Notes: generated by a model not told the origin, from the sequence alone. Positions 1 through 7,643 are shown, numbered from the stretch's first letter. The stretch is 64,000 nt of DNA from Lachnospiraceae bacterium (GCA_017427685.1 JAFRSH010000031.1:1-64000); one strand, 5' to 3'. Program-made: numbers and translations.

Positions 1-303
1 ATTATTGTATCATTTTTTCTCGTTTATTGCAAGCGTTTTTATCGGCTTTTTGTTGATTTTATGCGGTTTTCATGGCTTTTTCTTCACGCTGTTTTTCACC
101 ATTTTTTTCTTGAGTGGAACTTTCTACAGGAAGTTCACGTACTATGTTGAATGACCACATTGGTACCGTGTACTTTTAAAATTGTATTACAAAAGTGTTA
201 CGGAAATATTACGTTGTTACGCGGCTGAATATCCGTAAAATAGGAATAATATACATTTCGAAGCGGCGGGTTCTGTGTGTCTGAAAAAGAACATATAAAG
301 TGC
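1..303. other. Intergenic, no gene seen
   Basis: AT-rich stretch at the window edge with no open frame that looks coding, no strong hairpin and no RNA gene recognised. The only clear element is the promoter that follows at 304-332. It could hold the tail of a gene outside the window, but no stop-terminated coding frame entering from the left is convincing. Confidence 0.5.
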
Positions 304-332
304 TTGACATATAATGAATTATGAGAGATAAT
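304..332 (+). promoter_or_regulatory. Promoter of the DUF4160/DUF2442 unit
   Basis: TTGACA (304-309), 17-nt spacer, GATAAT (327-332), about 55 nt before the first gene. This is a near-consensus housekeeping promoter that probably drives 388-966 and may read on into the XRE and RAYT genes, which follow at short spacing. Confidence 0.7.
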
Positions 333-387
333 CCGTATAGTAGCACAATTTAAAGTATCGCTGTTGTATTGAGGGGGTTATATTATA

Positions 388-648
388 ATGCCTGTAGTAT
401 CTGAGTTTTATGGGATCAAGATATCATTTTATTATGATGATCATAATCCGCCACATTTTCATGCAGATTATAATAGTCAGAAAATACTTGTTGATATTGT
501 TAAGGGAAGAGTTATTAAGGGAGCCTTTCCCAGTAAACAATTGAAGTTTGTATTGGCGTGGGCAGAGATACATAAAGACGAGTTGTTAAAAAATTGGGAA
601 CTCGCTAAGCAGAGCCTTCCTGTTAGCAAAATTTCTCCTTTGATGTAA
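388..648 (+). CDS. DUF4160 family protein
   Basis: 86 residues. The N-terminal pattern (P-x-V-x-x-F-Y-G-I-x-I) followed by a D-H-x-P-P-H-F-H-A motif near residues 17-27 is the signature of the DUF4160 family. The biochemical role is not established. The family is usually encoded next to DUF2442, as here (31 bp downstream), and the pair is often treated as a toxin-antitoxin-like module. The start is the ATG after a GAGGGGG ribosome site and a strong promoter. The histidine cluster could bind a metal or nucleic acid, which is inference. It is the first gene of the accessory island. Confidence 0.8.
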   Translation: MPVVSEFYGIKISFYYDDHNPPHFHADYNSQKILVDIVKGRVIKGAFPSKQLKFVLAWAEIHKDELLKNWELAKQSLPVSKISPLM

Positions 649-678
649 ATCATGTTTATGAATCGGAGGTGACAAACG

Positions 679-966
679 ATGATGGACTATACTCCTGATA
701 TTGTACAGGTTGTACCTTACAGGGACTATACCGTTGCGGTATATTTTTGTGATGGGAAGATAGTTATTTATGATGTTAAGCCTAAGCTTGAGGAAGGTTT
801 GTTCCAAAGGCTTAAGGATGTGGACTTTTTTTTGGCCAACTGTAAGATAATGAATGACACTTTGGCGTGGGATTTGACGGGAGATAATGATCCGACAAAC
901 TGTTTGGATATTGATCCTGATTATCTCTACTCTCTTGAGGGAGTTGAAGAGTCTACAGCAATTTGA
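679..966 (+). CDS. DUF2442 family protein
   Basis: 95 residues, with the DUF2442 layout: P-D-I-V-Q-V-V-P then a short beta-rich region (Y-T-V-A-V-Y-F-C-D-G) and the F-x-x-C-K-I-x-x-x-x-L-A-W-D block near residues 54-68. It is the usual partner of DUF4160 and the presumed antitoxin or accessory half of the pair. A GGAGGTG ribosome site lies before tandem ATG codons (679 and 682). It is probably co-transcribed with 388-648. No catalytic residues are recognised and the function is unknown. Confidence 0.78.
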   Translation: MMDYTPDIVQVVPYRDYTVAVYFCDGKIVIYDVKPKLEEGLFQRLKDVDFFLANCKIMNDTLAWDLTGDNDPTNCLDIDPDYLYSLEGVEESTAI

Positions 967-984
967 TAACGACAGAGGTTCGAC

Positions 985-1341
985 ATGACGATCAGAGACA
1001 GGATTTTTGATAGGCTGGATCAGCTTGGCATGACACAGAAAGAGTTCTCGGAGAAGACCGGGATCCCGCAGACTACTGTGAGCGACTGGAGAAAGAAGAG
1101 GACCAATCCGTCTTCGGAGAAGATCATGGTAATCTGTAAAGTTCTTGATGTGGATATCGAGTGGCTTCTTTGTGGGGTTGAAGGGGGAGGAGATCGTAGC
1201 GGACCCCGGGACTGGTATGCCATAGAATTGGAGACCGATTGCGGACGTTTGGTTACGGATTTTAATTCTATGGACAAGGCGCTTCAGGCAAGATTACTTG
1301 GGTATGCGGAAGCACTCAGAGAATATATGAATAAGCAATAA
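985..1341 (+). CDS. XRE-family transcriptional regulator
   Basis: 118 residues. An N-terminal XRE helix-turn-helix lies at about residues 5-60 (L-G-M-T-Q-K-E-F-S-E-K-T-G-I-P then V-S-D-W-R-K then I-C-K-V-L). An acidic or charged C-terminal tail of about 50 residues is of unknown role. It probably acts as a local repressor or phage-type regulator of the neighbouring cassette. It follows DUF2442 by 18 bp and precedes the RAYT gene by 6 bp, so it is likely in the same transcript. Its first 29 codons occur again, about 94 percent identical, at 9202-9291, which marks recombination across this island. Confidence 0.85.
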   Translation: MTIRDRIFDRLDQLGMTQKEFSEKTGIPQTTVSDWRKKRTNPSSEKIMVICKVLDVDIEWLLCGVEGGGDRSGPRDWYAIELETDCGRLVTDFNSMDKALQARLLGYAEALREYMNKQ

Positions 1342-1347
1342 CAGGGG

Positions 1348-2007
1348 GTGATGCCACTGCCGAGAAAACAAAGAGTCTGGTATCCCGGCGCGACATATCA
1401 TGTGATGAGCCGCGGAAACCGTAGAAATTCAATTTTCAAAGACAGTTCTGATTACATCGATTTTCTGGAATATCTGGGTCTTGTAAAAGAGGCCTTCCCG
1501 TTTAAGATTCATTCTATTTGTTTGATGACAAACCATTTCCATATGGCAGTTGAAACGCAGTCCAGCGAATTGTGGAAGATAATGCATAAATTCTTATTGT
1601 CCTACGCGGCGAATTACAACAGGAAGTATACCCTTACGGGGCATTTGTTTGAAAACAGGTATACGGCGCAACTGATAGAGGACGAGCGCTACTTTTTGGA
1701 GGTAAGCAGGTATATACATCTAAATCCGGTCAAGGCAAAAATGGTCAGAGACCCTTCGGAATATGAATTTAGCAGCTACGACCTGTTTGTGAATCCCGAT
1801 GATACAAAGAACAGTTCGGACGGAGCGGTGAAGCTGTCTAAAAAGATGATCGGTGACCTGGTCGACACACAAAGAGTTCTTGGGTGTTTTAACATAAACG
1901 GCAGAGAGCAGTATCGCATGTTTGTCGAGGGGAAGATCTCACATGCGGAGCAAGAGCTGTTGATCATGAAGGACATGAAAGAAGACGAAAGATGGCTGCC
2001 ATGGTAG
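1348..2007 (+). CDS. REP-associated tyrosine transposase (RAYT-like, Y1_Tnp)
   Basis: About 219 residues. It has the Y1 transposase fold of the RAYT/IS200-like superfamily: opening W-Y-P-G-A-x-Y-H-V-M-S-R-G-N-R-R, then L-M-x-N-H-F-H-M (HUH metal-binding histidines, about residue 64), then G-H-L-F-E-N-R-Y and Y-I-H-L-N-P-V, which holds the probable catalytic tyrosine. RAYTs are single-copy, domesticated-looking nucleases that mobilise or process palindromic repeats. The start is GTG 1348 or ATG 1351; the ribosome site is too close to decide. It lies between an XRE gene and comM, where no IS ends are visible. Confidence 0.85.
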   Translation: MMPLPRKQRVWYPGATYHVMSRGNRRNSIFKDSSDYIDFLEYLGLVKEAFPFKIHSICLMTNHFHMAVETQSSELWKIMHKFLLSYAANYNRKYTLTGHLFENRYTAQLIEDERYFLEVSRYIHLNPVKAKMVRDPSEYEFSSYDLFVNPDDTKNSSDGAVKLSKKMIGDLVDTQRVLGCFNINGREQYRMFVEGKISHAEQELLIMKDMKEDERWLPW

Positions 2008-2037
2008 CTCACATAAGCATTGGGGAAGGAGAATTGT

Positions 2038-3624
2038 TTGGCAACGGTAGTAAAAAGTATGGCAACGGTCGGTGTGGACGGTTTCATGGTCGAAATAGAG
2101 GCATCGACTATCAGGGGACAGCAACAGATGATGTCGATCATAGGCCTTCCGGATCAGGCGATAAAGGAAGCGGGGGAAAGGATCCAGGCGGCACTTGTTT
2201 CATGTGGATATGAAATGCCTAAGGATAAGACGATCATAAGTCTTGCGCCCGGTGACAAGAAGAAAAGAGGATCTCATTTTGATCTGGGAATGATCATAGC
2301 ACTCTTGTTTCAGACTGATCAGATATCGCCGAAGAATCTGGGAGAGTATGCTTTTGTCGGGGAACTTTCACTGGACGGAAGGATCCGACCGTGCAACGGA
2401 GTCCTGTCCATGGTGACAGAGGCCGCAAAGTGTGGGGTTAAAGCGGTCGTGGTTCCTTTTGCGAACAGAAAGGAAGCGGTAACGGTTCCCGGTGTTAGAA
2501 TCTGTCCGGTCAAGTCTTTGCCCGACACGATCAAGTTCCTTGAGGGCAGACTTGATCTGGACAATCAGGATGAAGACGAGGATGAAGCAATGCGTAGCGA
2601 ACTCCTCGGGAATCAAGGTGGGCGTGGGGCTAAAGATGAAGAAAGTAAACAACTCGATTTTTCGGATGTTAAAGGGCAGGATGAGTTGATCGAAGCGATC
2701 GTTCTGGCTGCGGCGGGAGGTCATAATGTCTTGATGCTCGGTGAGCCGGGATGCGGAAAAACAATGATAGCACAGCGGATCCCGACAATATTGCCACGTA
2801 TGACGGAAAAGGAGGCCCTTGAGGTAACCAAGATACACAGTATAGCCGGGCTTTTGGAAAACGGAAAGGGATTGGTGAGTTATCGACCGTTCAGGGCTCC
2901 ACATCACAACGCCTCACTTAATGCACTCATCGGAGGTGGAAGCTACGCCCAGCCCGGTGAGGTGTCGCTGGCACACAACGGAGTACTCTTTCTGGATGAG
3001 CTGGCGGAGTTTTCAAAGAGCACGCTCGATGCGTTACGCCAGCCCATGGAAGATAAGCGTGTTACAATCTCGAGAGTCAACGGGACCAATTCGTATCCGG
3101 CCAATTTTATGTTCGTGGCAGCGATGAATCCATGTCCGTGCGGATATTACCCGTCCAAAAGGTGTCGATGCACTGACTATGAAATCATTCATTACAGGAG
3201 CAAGATATCCGGTCCGATACTTGAGAGGATTGATATTCAGAAAAGTGTTGCGCATGTGGATTACTTTGAGCTTGATGACGAAGCGGTATCCCATACTTCG
3301 GAAGAACTGCGGGAAAGAGTAGAAAAGGCGCGGAGAATCCAGCAGGAACGCTTTAAGGGGGAAGCTGATGTTAACTGCAACGCTCAGATGACAACTACGA
3401 TGATACAGAAGTATTGCAAGATTGATGATGAATCAACGGGGCTGTTAAAGAAGGCAAGTGAAGAGTACGGCTACAGCGCCAGAGTGATCCATAAATTACT
3501 GAGACTTGCTCGAACGTCGGCAGATCTCGACGGGGCGGAAGGTGTCAGAAAGGAAGATATCATCAGAGTCCTCAAATGCAGGGATCTGGATGTGTCTAGT
3601 AGCCGTATGTACACGATTAAATAA
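2038..3624 (+). CDS. comM: ComM/YifB-family Mg-chelatase-like AAA+ ATPase
   Basis: About 528 residues. Order: N-terminal Lon-protease-like fold domain (G-V-D-G-F-M-V-E, then G-L-P-D-Q-A-I-K-E), AAA+ core with Walker A G-E-P-G-C-G-K-T near residue 238 and Walker B L-F-L-D-E-L-A-E-F, the M-N-P-C-P-C-G-Y block, and a C-terminal chelatase-like domain. The family contains ComM, a branch-migration helicase used in integrating transformed DNA. I prefer the TTG start at 2038 (AAGGAG six bases upstream, giving the usual short leader) over longer frames. dprA follows after 3 bp, the normal competence pairing. Confidence 0.85.
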   Translation: MATVVKSMATVGVDGFMVEIEASTIRGQQQMMSIIGLPDQAIKEAGERIQAALVSCGYEMPKDKTIISLAPGDKKKRGSHFDLGMIIALLFQTDQISPKNLGEYAFVGELSLDGRIRPCNGVLSMVTEAAKCGVKAVVVPFANRKEAVTVPGVRICPVKSLPDTIKFLEGRLDLDNQDEDEDEAMRSELLGNQGGRGAKDEESKQLDFSDVKGQDELIEAIVLAAAGGHNVLMLGEPGCGKTMIAQRIPTILPRMTEKEALEVTKIHSIAGLLENGKGLVSYRPFRAPHHNASLNALIGGGSYAQPGEVSLAHNGVLFLDELAEFSKSTLDALRQPMEDKRVTISRVNGTNSYPANFMFVAAMNPCPCGYYPSKRCRCTDYEIIHYRSKISGPILERIDIQKSVAHVDYFELDDEAVSHTSEELRERVEKARRIQQERFKGEADVNCNAQMTTTMIQKYCKIDDESTGLLKKASEEYGYSARVIHKLLRLARTSADLDGAEGVRKEDIIRVLKCRDLDVSSSRMYTIK

Positions 3625-3627
3625 ATT

Positions 3628-4431
3628 ATGAATGAAAATGCTGTTAAATATTTGATACTTAGAAGTACACCGGGGTTTGGGAATATAAGCGTTAACCGAC
3701 TTATCAGGCTTTGCGGAAGTGTTGACATCTGCTTTGATGCGGACGAAAGGGATATTCTCTCGAGAGATGTGAAAATGCCTGAAACGGAAAGAATCGGTCA
3801 GAAAAAGCTAAGGGCTTTTCTTGCTTATAGGGATTCCGATAGCGCGGTAAATGACGCAAAGAACCTGATTGAGAAGGCTACAAGCGTCGGGTGCGGGATC
3901 ATTACTATCGAAGACATTGCGTATCCCAAGAGGTTCCGGGGAATCTGTGACATGCCGACGGTACTTTTTGTGAGAGGAGAACTGCGTATAAATGAGTATG
4001 AACGCTCAGTCGGTATTGTCGGAGCGCGTCGTTGCTCGCAAGAGGGAAAAGAGGAAGCGATAAGAAGAGCGGAATTAGAAGTCACTGCCGCATCCGCCGT
4101 TGTCAGTGGGATGGCAAAGGGGATAGACTCCTATGCCCACACGGCAGCTATTAAGAATGGCGGCTATACGATAGCGGTTCTGGGGAGTGGACCGGACATA
4201 TGCTATCCGAGCGAACATGAAAAACTGTATGGCGAGATAATCAGGAGCGGCTGTATCGTTTCCGAATATCCTCCGGGGACCCTGCCGAGAAACTACACCT
4301 TTCCGGCACGTAATCGCCTCATTGCTGCGTTATCTGACGAAATCGTAGTGATCGACGCAGGGGCACACAGCGGAACCGAATCGACTGTCAGAGCTGCCGT
4401 TAAGTATGGGAGAAGGGTGGAATCGATATAA
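3628..4431 (+). CDS. dprA: DNA-processing protein DprA, 3'-truncated
   Basis: 267 residues. DprA loads RecA on incoming single-stranded DNA in transformation. The N-terminal helical domain (A-V-K-Y-L-I-L-R-S-x-P-G-F-G) and the Rossmann-like core are present (I-V-G-A-R-R-C-S, then V-S-G-M-A-K-G-I-D, then Y-P-S-E-H and F-P-A-R-N-R). The frame stops just after the E-S-T-V-R-A-A segment, before the expected final strand with a PG-containing, Ser- and Asn-rich loop, so roughly 25 or more core residues and any C-terminal domain are missing. The downstream sequence does not resume homology and runs directly into a toxin-antitoxin cassette. It is probably a casualty of insertion or deletion. Confidence 0.8.
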   Translation: MNENAVKYLILRSTPGFGNISVNRLIRLCGSVDICFDADERDILSRDVKMPETERIGQKKLRAFLAYRDSDSAVNDAKNLIEKATSVGCGIITIEDIAYPKRFRGICDMPTVLFVRGELRINEYERSVGIVGARRCSQEGKEEAIRRAELEVTAASAVVSGMAKGIDSYAHTAAIKNGGYTIAVLGSGPDICYPSEHEKLYGEIIRSGCIVSEYPPGTLPRNYTFPARNRLIAALSDEIVVIDAGAHSGTESTVRAAVKYGRRVESI

Positions 4432-4486
4432 GGCTATGAGTTGTTATTTCCAAGTGAATGAATCAGAGAAAAAATGAGCAAGAGAG

Positions 4487-4515
4487 TTGACACCCTATTT
4501 GATAGGGTGTACAAT
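4487..4515 (+). promoter_or_regulatory. Promoter with internal palindromic operator
   Basis: TTGACA (4487-4492), 17-nt spacer, TACAAT (4510-4515). A perfect inverted repeat, ACACCCTA - TTTGA - TAGGGTGT (4490-4510), fills the spacer. An operator in that position would block polymerase directly. The downstream XRE antitoxin (4878-5210) is the natural candidate repressor, giving autoregulation typical of type II toxin-antitoxin units. Confidence 0.8.
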
Positions 4516-4532
4516 CATATAAGGAAAGAAGT

Positions 4533-4877
4533 ATGACAAGAACATTTATACAGACTACAGAATTTAGCAAGCGCTGGGATGCGCTTGGATTGTCGGATGA
4601 TATTTTAAGGATTTTGGAAATTGATTTAATGGAGCATCCGGATAAATATCCGGTAATTCCCGGTACCGGTGGATTGCGCAAAGCACGAATAGCGATAGAT
4701 AATAACAAAGGCAAGAGTGGCGGAGCAAGAGTATGCTTTGTTGATTTTGTTCTGGCTGAGACGGTGTATTTTATAACTGTGTATAGCAAGAATGAAAAGG
4801 ATAATCTGTCTAAGGAAGAAAGAAATAACGTAAAGAAGCTGATAGATTTGCTACGAAAAAACTTGGAGAGTGATTGA
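4533..4877 (+). CDS. RelE/HigB-type toxin
   Basis: 114 residues. The length, the beta-rich core (R-V-C-F-V-D-F-V then V-Y-F-I-T-V-Y-S-K-N-E-K-D-N-L) and the ending K-x-L-I-D-L-L-R place it in the RelE-like HigB group of ribosome-dependent mRNA interferases. The G-G-L-R-K-A-R-I segment near residue 49 is the conserved basic patch of this group. Its stop codon abuts the ATG of an XRE antitoxin, the toxin-first order typical of hig loci. Expression should come from the operator-bearing promoter just upstream. Confidence 0.8.
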   Translation: MTRTFIQTTEFSKRWDALGLSDDILRILEIDLMEHPDKYPVIPGTGGLRKARIAIDNNKGKSGGARVCFVDFVLAETVYFITVYSKNEKDNLSKEERNNVKKLIDLLRKNLESD

Positions 4878-5210
4878 ATGAGAGAAAAGAGTGTTTATGA
4901 AAGCATTATTCAGGGGCTGACAGAAGCTGTTGAGGATTCTGTCAGTGAAAAACCGATACTTAAGAGGCATAAAGTCGAAGTAGAACCGGTTAAAGTGTAT
5001 AATGCCGAAGAAGTGAAGCAAATAAGGAACGCTACCGGGATGTCTCAGAGAATTTTTGCCGGTTATTTGGGCGTGTCGGACAAAACCGTTGAAGCGTGGG
5101 AGGCTGGAACAAACCGCCCCTCAGGAGCGGCGTGCAGGATACTGCGAATGATGGAAATGGACAAGGATCTGGTCAGAAAGTATCCTTTTGTGACAAACGT
5201 TATGGCGTGA
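4878..5210 (+). CDS. HigA-type XRE antitoxin
   Basis: 110 residues. An N-terminal extension of about 40 residues, probably toxin-binding, precedes a C-terminal XRE helix-turn-helix (E-V-K-Q-I-R-N-A-T-G-M-S-Q, then F-A-G-Y-L-G-V-S-D-K-T-V-E-A-W-E, residues about 42-95). It starts immediately after the toxin stop, so translation is coupled. It is expected to neutralise the toxin and repress the promoter at 4487-4515. The layout matches MqsA/HigA-like antitoxins with a C-terminal DNA-binding domain. Confidence 0.82.
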   Translation: MREKSVYESIIQGLTEAVEDSVSEKPILKRHKVEVEPVKVYNAEEVKQIRNATGMSQRIFAGYLGVSDKTVEAWEAGTNRPSGAACRILRMMEMDKDLVRKYPFVTNVMA

Positions 5211-5336
5211 TTATGTAAGGAAGATTACCGGACAAAAATGGAGTTTTTCTATGATATCATTCTTAAAAGACTGGGACAGGTAGCATAAAAACAGAGGTGG
5301 ATTGGTTGTGTCATGTGGTTAGCATTGGAAATGTAG

Positions 5337-5365
5337 CCTGTCAAGGAGCCTTGACAGGTCTTTTT
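5337..5365 (+). terminator. Intrinsic terminator
   Basis: CCTGTCAAG - GAGC - CTTGACAGG followed by TCTTTTT. A perfect stem ends the toxin-antitoxin transcript. The rest of the 5211-5505 gap holds no gene beyond this and the following promoter. Confidence 0.88.
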
Positions 5366-5453
5366 GCGAAAAAAATAGGTGCCCAGAAATAGACGCCTAT
5401 CACTGTGAAAAGAAGAGAAAGATGAGGTGTCATAATAAAACGAAATTGCATTA

Positions 5454-5487
5454 TTGAAAATATGACAATCTAGATGTATAATCATAT
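5454..5487 (+). promoter_or_regulatory. Promoter of the XRE/ImmA/PIN triad
   Basis: TTGAAA (5454-5459), 17-nt spacer, TATAAT (5477-5482), followed by AGGAGGGC before ATG 5506. ATATGA (5460-5465) and TCATAT (5482-5487) form a spaced inverted repeat around the -10 box, a possible site for the XRE product. Confidence 0.7.
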
Positions 5488-5505
5488 CAAAAGGAGGGCT
5501 CCGCG

Positions 5506-5847
5506 ATGGATAACAAAGTAATAGGAGAAAACATTCGCGTATTGCGTGAAAATGCAGGCTTTACGCAGAACAACATAGCAGGTTTTATGAAGGTTGACCA
5601 GAGCTTTGTTTCAAAGGTCGAAAAAGGTGAAAGAAGCCTGTCGAGTGACATGCTCGAAAAACTTGCGACGTTATTCGGTGTAGCGATGGATCAGATTGAA
5701 TCTGAATCGATGACGGCATCAAAGCTCTCATTTGCGTTCAGAGGAAGCGAATTTACACCGGACGAGATGGAAGCATTCTCAGCGGTCAACAAGATTGCGC
5801 TTAACTCTGAGTTCATGCGTGTCATATTGAAGGAGGCAAAGAGTTGA
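5506..5847 (+). CDS. XRE regulator of an ImmA/PIN triad
   Basis: 113 residues. The N-terminal XRE helix-turn-helix is clear (I-R-V-L-R-E-N-A-G-F-T-Q-N-N-I-A-G-F, then Q-S-F-V-S-K-V-E-K-G-E-R, residues about 7-62). A short C-terminal helical region (F-T-P-D-E-M-E-A-F) probably contacts the partner. The next gene, an ImmA/IrrE metallopeptidase, starts 4 bp before this gene ends. In phage and ICE systems such peptidases cleave the adjacent XRE repressor, so this protein may be a cleavable repressor of the module. Confidence 0.85.
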   Translation: MDNKVIGENIRVLRENAGFTQNNIAGFMKVDQSFVSKVEKGERSLSSDMLEKLATLFGVAMDQIESESMTASKLSFAFRGSEFTPDEMEAFSAVNKIALNSEFMRVILKEAKS

Positions 5848-6605
5848 TAGATTATGCCGGACTGATGACCCGGGCTGCTATGCTGAGAAAAAACCTTGGT
5901 GAAGACAGTAGCTCTCCGATAGATATCTTTGCGATGGCGCAGAATATTGATAAGCTGACGATCGTGTATTATCCGCTGGGTGAAAACCTTAGTGGAATGT
6001 GTATCAAAGGGCAGGAGGATAATAATCTGATCGCCATCAACTCGTCGATGACTTTGGGCAGACAGAGGTTTTCAATGGCGCATGAGTTCTATCATCTTTT
6101 TTATGATGATAATATGATCTCGGTCTGCGCGAAGAAAATTGACTCGGGAAAGGATACAGAGCGTTCTGCGGACATGTTCGCGTCGTATTTCCTTATGCCA
6201 GATGCAGCGCTTCAGGTAAGGGCGGAGAGCCTTGCCGGAGAGCATCCTGACAATGAATTGACGATCAATGATGTGATCCGTGTTGAGCAGTATTTCGGTG
6301 TAAGCCATCAGGCGGCGGTTTATCGACTGATGCACACGCCGTACCTCAGTGATAGCAGAGGTAACGCATTTCTGACGGAATCGGTCAGAAGCAGGGCGGA
6401 GACTCTTGGATACAGCTCTGATCTGTATCGTCCTTCGCCGGAGGGGAAAAAGTATATGACTTATGGGAACTACATCAGCCAGGCAGAACAGGTTCTTGAG
6501 CAGGGACTTGTTTCGGAAGGAAAGTACGAAGAGTTGCTGATGGATGCTTTTCGCTCGGATCTGGTTTACGGTGATGAGACGGAAGGCGGTGACGTGCTTG
6601 ACTGA
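5844..6605 (+). CDS. ImmA/IrrE family zinc metallopeptidase
   Basis: 253 residues. The gluzincin motif H-E-F-Y-H lies near residues 79-83 in the context F-S-M-A-H-E-F-Y-H-L-F-Y, and a downstream E-R-S-A-D-M-F-A-S-Y-F-L-M-P helix supplies the third zinc ligand. It starts at TTG 5844, overlapping the XRE stop by 4 bp, with AAGGAGG well placed. ImmA-type peptidases inactivate XRE repressors under stress. Here a PIN nuclease follows, so the likely scheme is cleavage of the upstream XRE protein to release expression of the cassette; that scheme is inference. Confidence 0.85.
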   Translation: MIDYAGLMTRAAMLRKNLGEDSSSPIDIFAMAQNIDKLTIVYYPLGENLSGMCIKGQEDNNLIAINSSMTLGRQRFSMAHEFYHLFYDDNMISVCAKKIDSGKDTERSADMFASYFLMPDAALQVRAESLAGEHPDNELTINDVIRVEQYFGVSHQAAVYRLMHTPYLSDSRGNAFLTESVRSRAETLGYSSDLYRPSPEGKKYMTYGNYISQAEQVLEQGLVSEGKYEELLMDAFRSDLVYGDETEGGDVLD

Positions 6606-7134
6606 ACCGTTGTTCTTCGATACTGATTGCCTTTCGGCGTTTCTGTGGGTAAACGATCAAAGCCTTCTCTCACAGCTTTATCCGGGAAGGATCGTGATCC
6701 CGCAAGCTGTCTATACAGAGCTTTCAAACCCGAAAATCACGCATTTGAAGGCAAGGGTTGATGCTCTGTTGTCTGATCACTCTGCTAAAGTAGAGTCTAT
6801 AGAGATGAATACCCCTGAATATGAACTGTATCGTAAATTGACATCAAAACCGGATCCGGGGCACGTTATAATCGGCAATGGAGAAGCTGCGGCCATTGCT
6901 CTGGCAAAAGAACAAGGTGGCATTCTGGCAAGCAACAACTTAAAGGATGTCGCTGCGTACGTTGAAGAGTTTGGCTTGCAACACATTACCACCGGTGAGA
7001 TTCTGAAGGAAGCGCTGGAGAAAGGTCTTATCACTAAAGACATTGGTAACCAACTCTGGCAGGATATGTTAAGAAAACGCAGAAAGCTGGGGTATCCTTC
7101 ATTCGCGAACTACTTGGAAGCAAATAAGGAGTGA
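6598..7134 (+). CDS. PIN-domain nuclease
   Basis: About 178 residues. It opens F-F-D-T-D-C-L-S-A-F, the first PIN acidic residue. A second acidic cluster is G-N-G-E-A-A-A-I-A-L-A, followed by L-A-S-N-N-L-K-D-V and a C-terminal basic helix (L-R-K-R-R-K-L-G-Y-P). PIN domains are metal-dependent RNases, often toxins. The start is probably TTG 6598, overlapping the peptidase gene by 8 bp; GTG 6589 is an alternative. Encoded as the third member after XRE and ImmA, it is plausibly the effector of this module. Confidence 0.8.
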   Translation: MTEPLFFDTDCLSAFLWVNDQSLLSQLYPGRIVIPQAVYTELSNPKITHLKARVDALLSDHSAKVESIEMNTPEYELYRKLTSKPDPGHVIIGNGEAAAIALAKEQGGILASNNLKDVAAYVEEFGLQHITTGEILKEALEKGLITKDIGNQLWQDMLRKRRKLGYPSFANYLEANKE

Positions 7135-7201
7135 CATTAGCTGCAGACGGATTGTAGGTCAAGAAGGGAATAATCGAACGACGTGATTTTATTGCAGAGT
7201 A

Positions 7202-7232
7202 TTGACTTGTCCATCGGTGGACATGATATACT
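7202..7232 (+). promoter_or_regulatory. Promoter with TGTCCA-N4-TGGACA operator
   Basis: TTGACT (7202-7207) with GATATA (7225-7230, 17-nt spacer) or TATACT (7227-7232, 19-nt spacer) as the -10. A perfect inverted repeat, TGTCCA - TCGG - TGGACA (7208-7223), fills the spacer, so a repressor very likely controls the following peptide gene. Confidence 0.7.
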
Positions 7233-7299
7233 GTAGTAAAAGATGAGTATTACCCGACACCACGAGCGGGGTTTACAGAAGGAAAGGGACAGAGTCGAC

Positions 7300-7617
7300 A
7301 TGGATGAGAAAAAGTTGAAAGAGATCATAGGACGTTTGAGTGAAGAGCAGAAGGCAAAGGCTCTCAAATGCAAGAATGAGGATGAGCTTCTGAAGTTCTT
7401 GGGTGAAGTGGGGATCGAGCTGCCCGATGAATTACTGGTACAGGTTTCCGGCGGGGGCTTTTACAAGGGATTCTATAAGGTTGCGACCGGTTCGGCGATC
7501 GAGATGAAGGGTGCGGTCACCGGCTCAGCGATCGGGATGAACTCAGTGGTAAGCGGTCCCGCTGTCCAGATGAAGGGCGCGGTTACCGGACCTGCTGTTC
7601 AGATTAAGAACAAGTGA
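7300..7617 (+). CDS. GG-leader peptide with four 11-residue repeats (putative RiPP precursor)
   Basis: 105 residues. Residues 1-53 form a charged helical leader ending E-L-P-D-E-L-L-V-Q-V-S-G-G-G, the double-glycine leader pattern of Nif11-like and related peptide precursors. After F-Y-K-G-F-Y-K, residues 61-104 are four tandem 11-mers of consensus x-V-[TS]-G-[SP]-A-[IV]-x-[MI]-[KN]-x. There is no cysteine in the repeat region. No maturation enzyme, peptidase or exporter lies nearby. The ATG at 7300 is chosen because it follows GGAAAGG and gives the normal leader length; an in-frame ATG at 7243 lacks a ribosome site. It is a monocistron with its own operator-bearing promoter and terminator. 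It could be a modified peptide, a secreted signal or a structural repeat peptide. Confidence 0.7.
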   Translation: MDEKKLKEIIGRLSEEQKAKALKCKNEDELLKFLGEVGIELPDELLVQVSGGGFYKGFYKVATGSAIEMKGAVTGSAIGMNSVVSGPAVQMKGAVTGPAVQIKNK

Positions 7618-7643
7618 TAAAAGTGAAGAGAGATTGAATCAGA

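Noticed and set aside
2041..2070. GCAACGGT words resembling the hexaloop
   Set aside because: They lie in the start of comM, are not closed by GC/GT pairs and have no terminator overlap.
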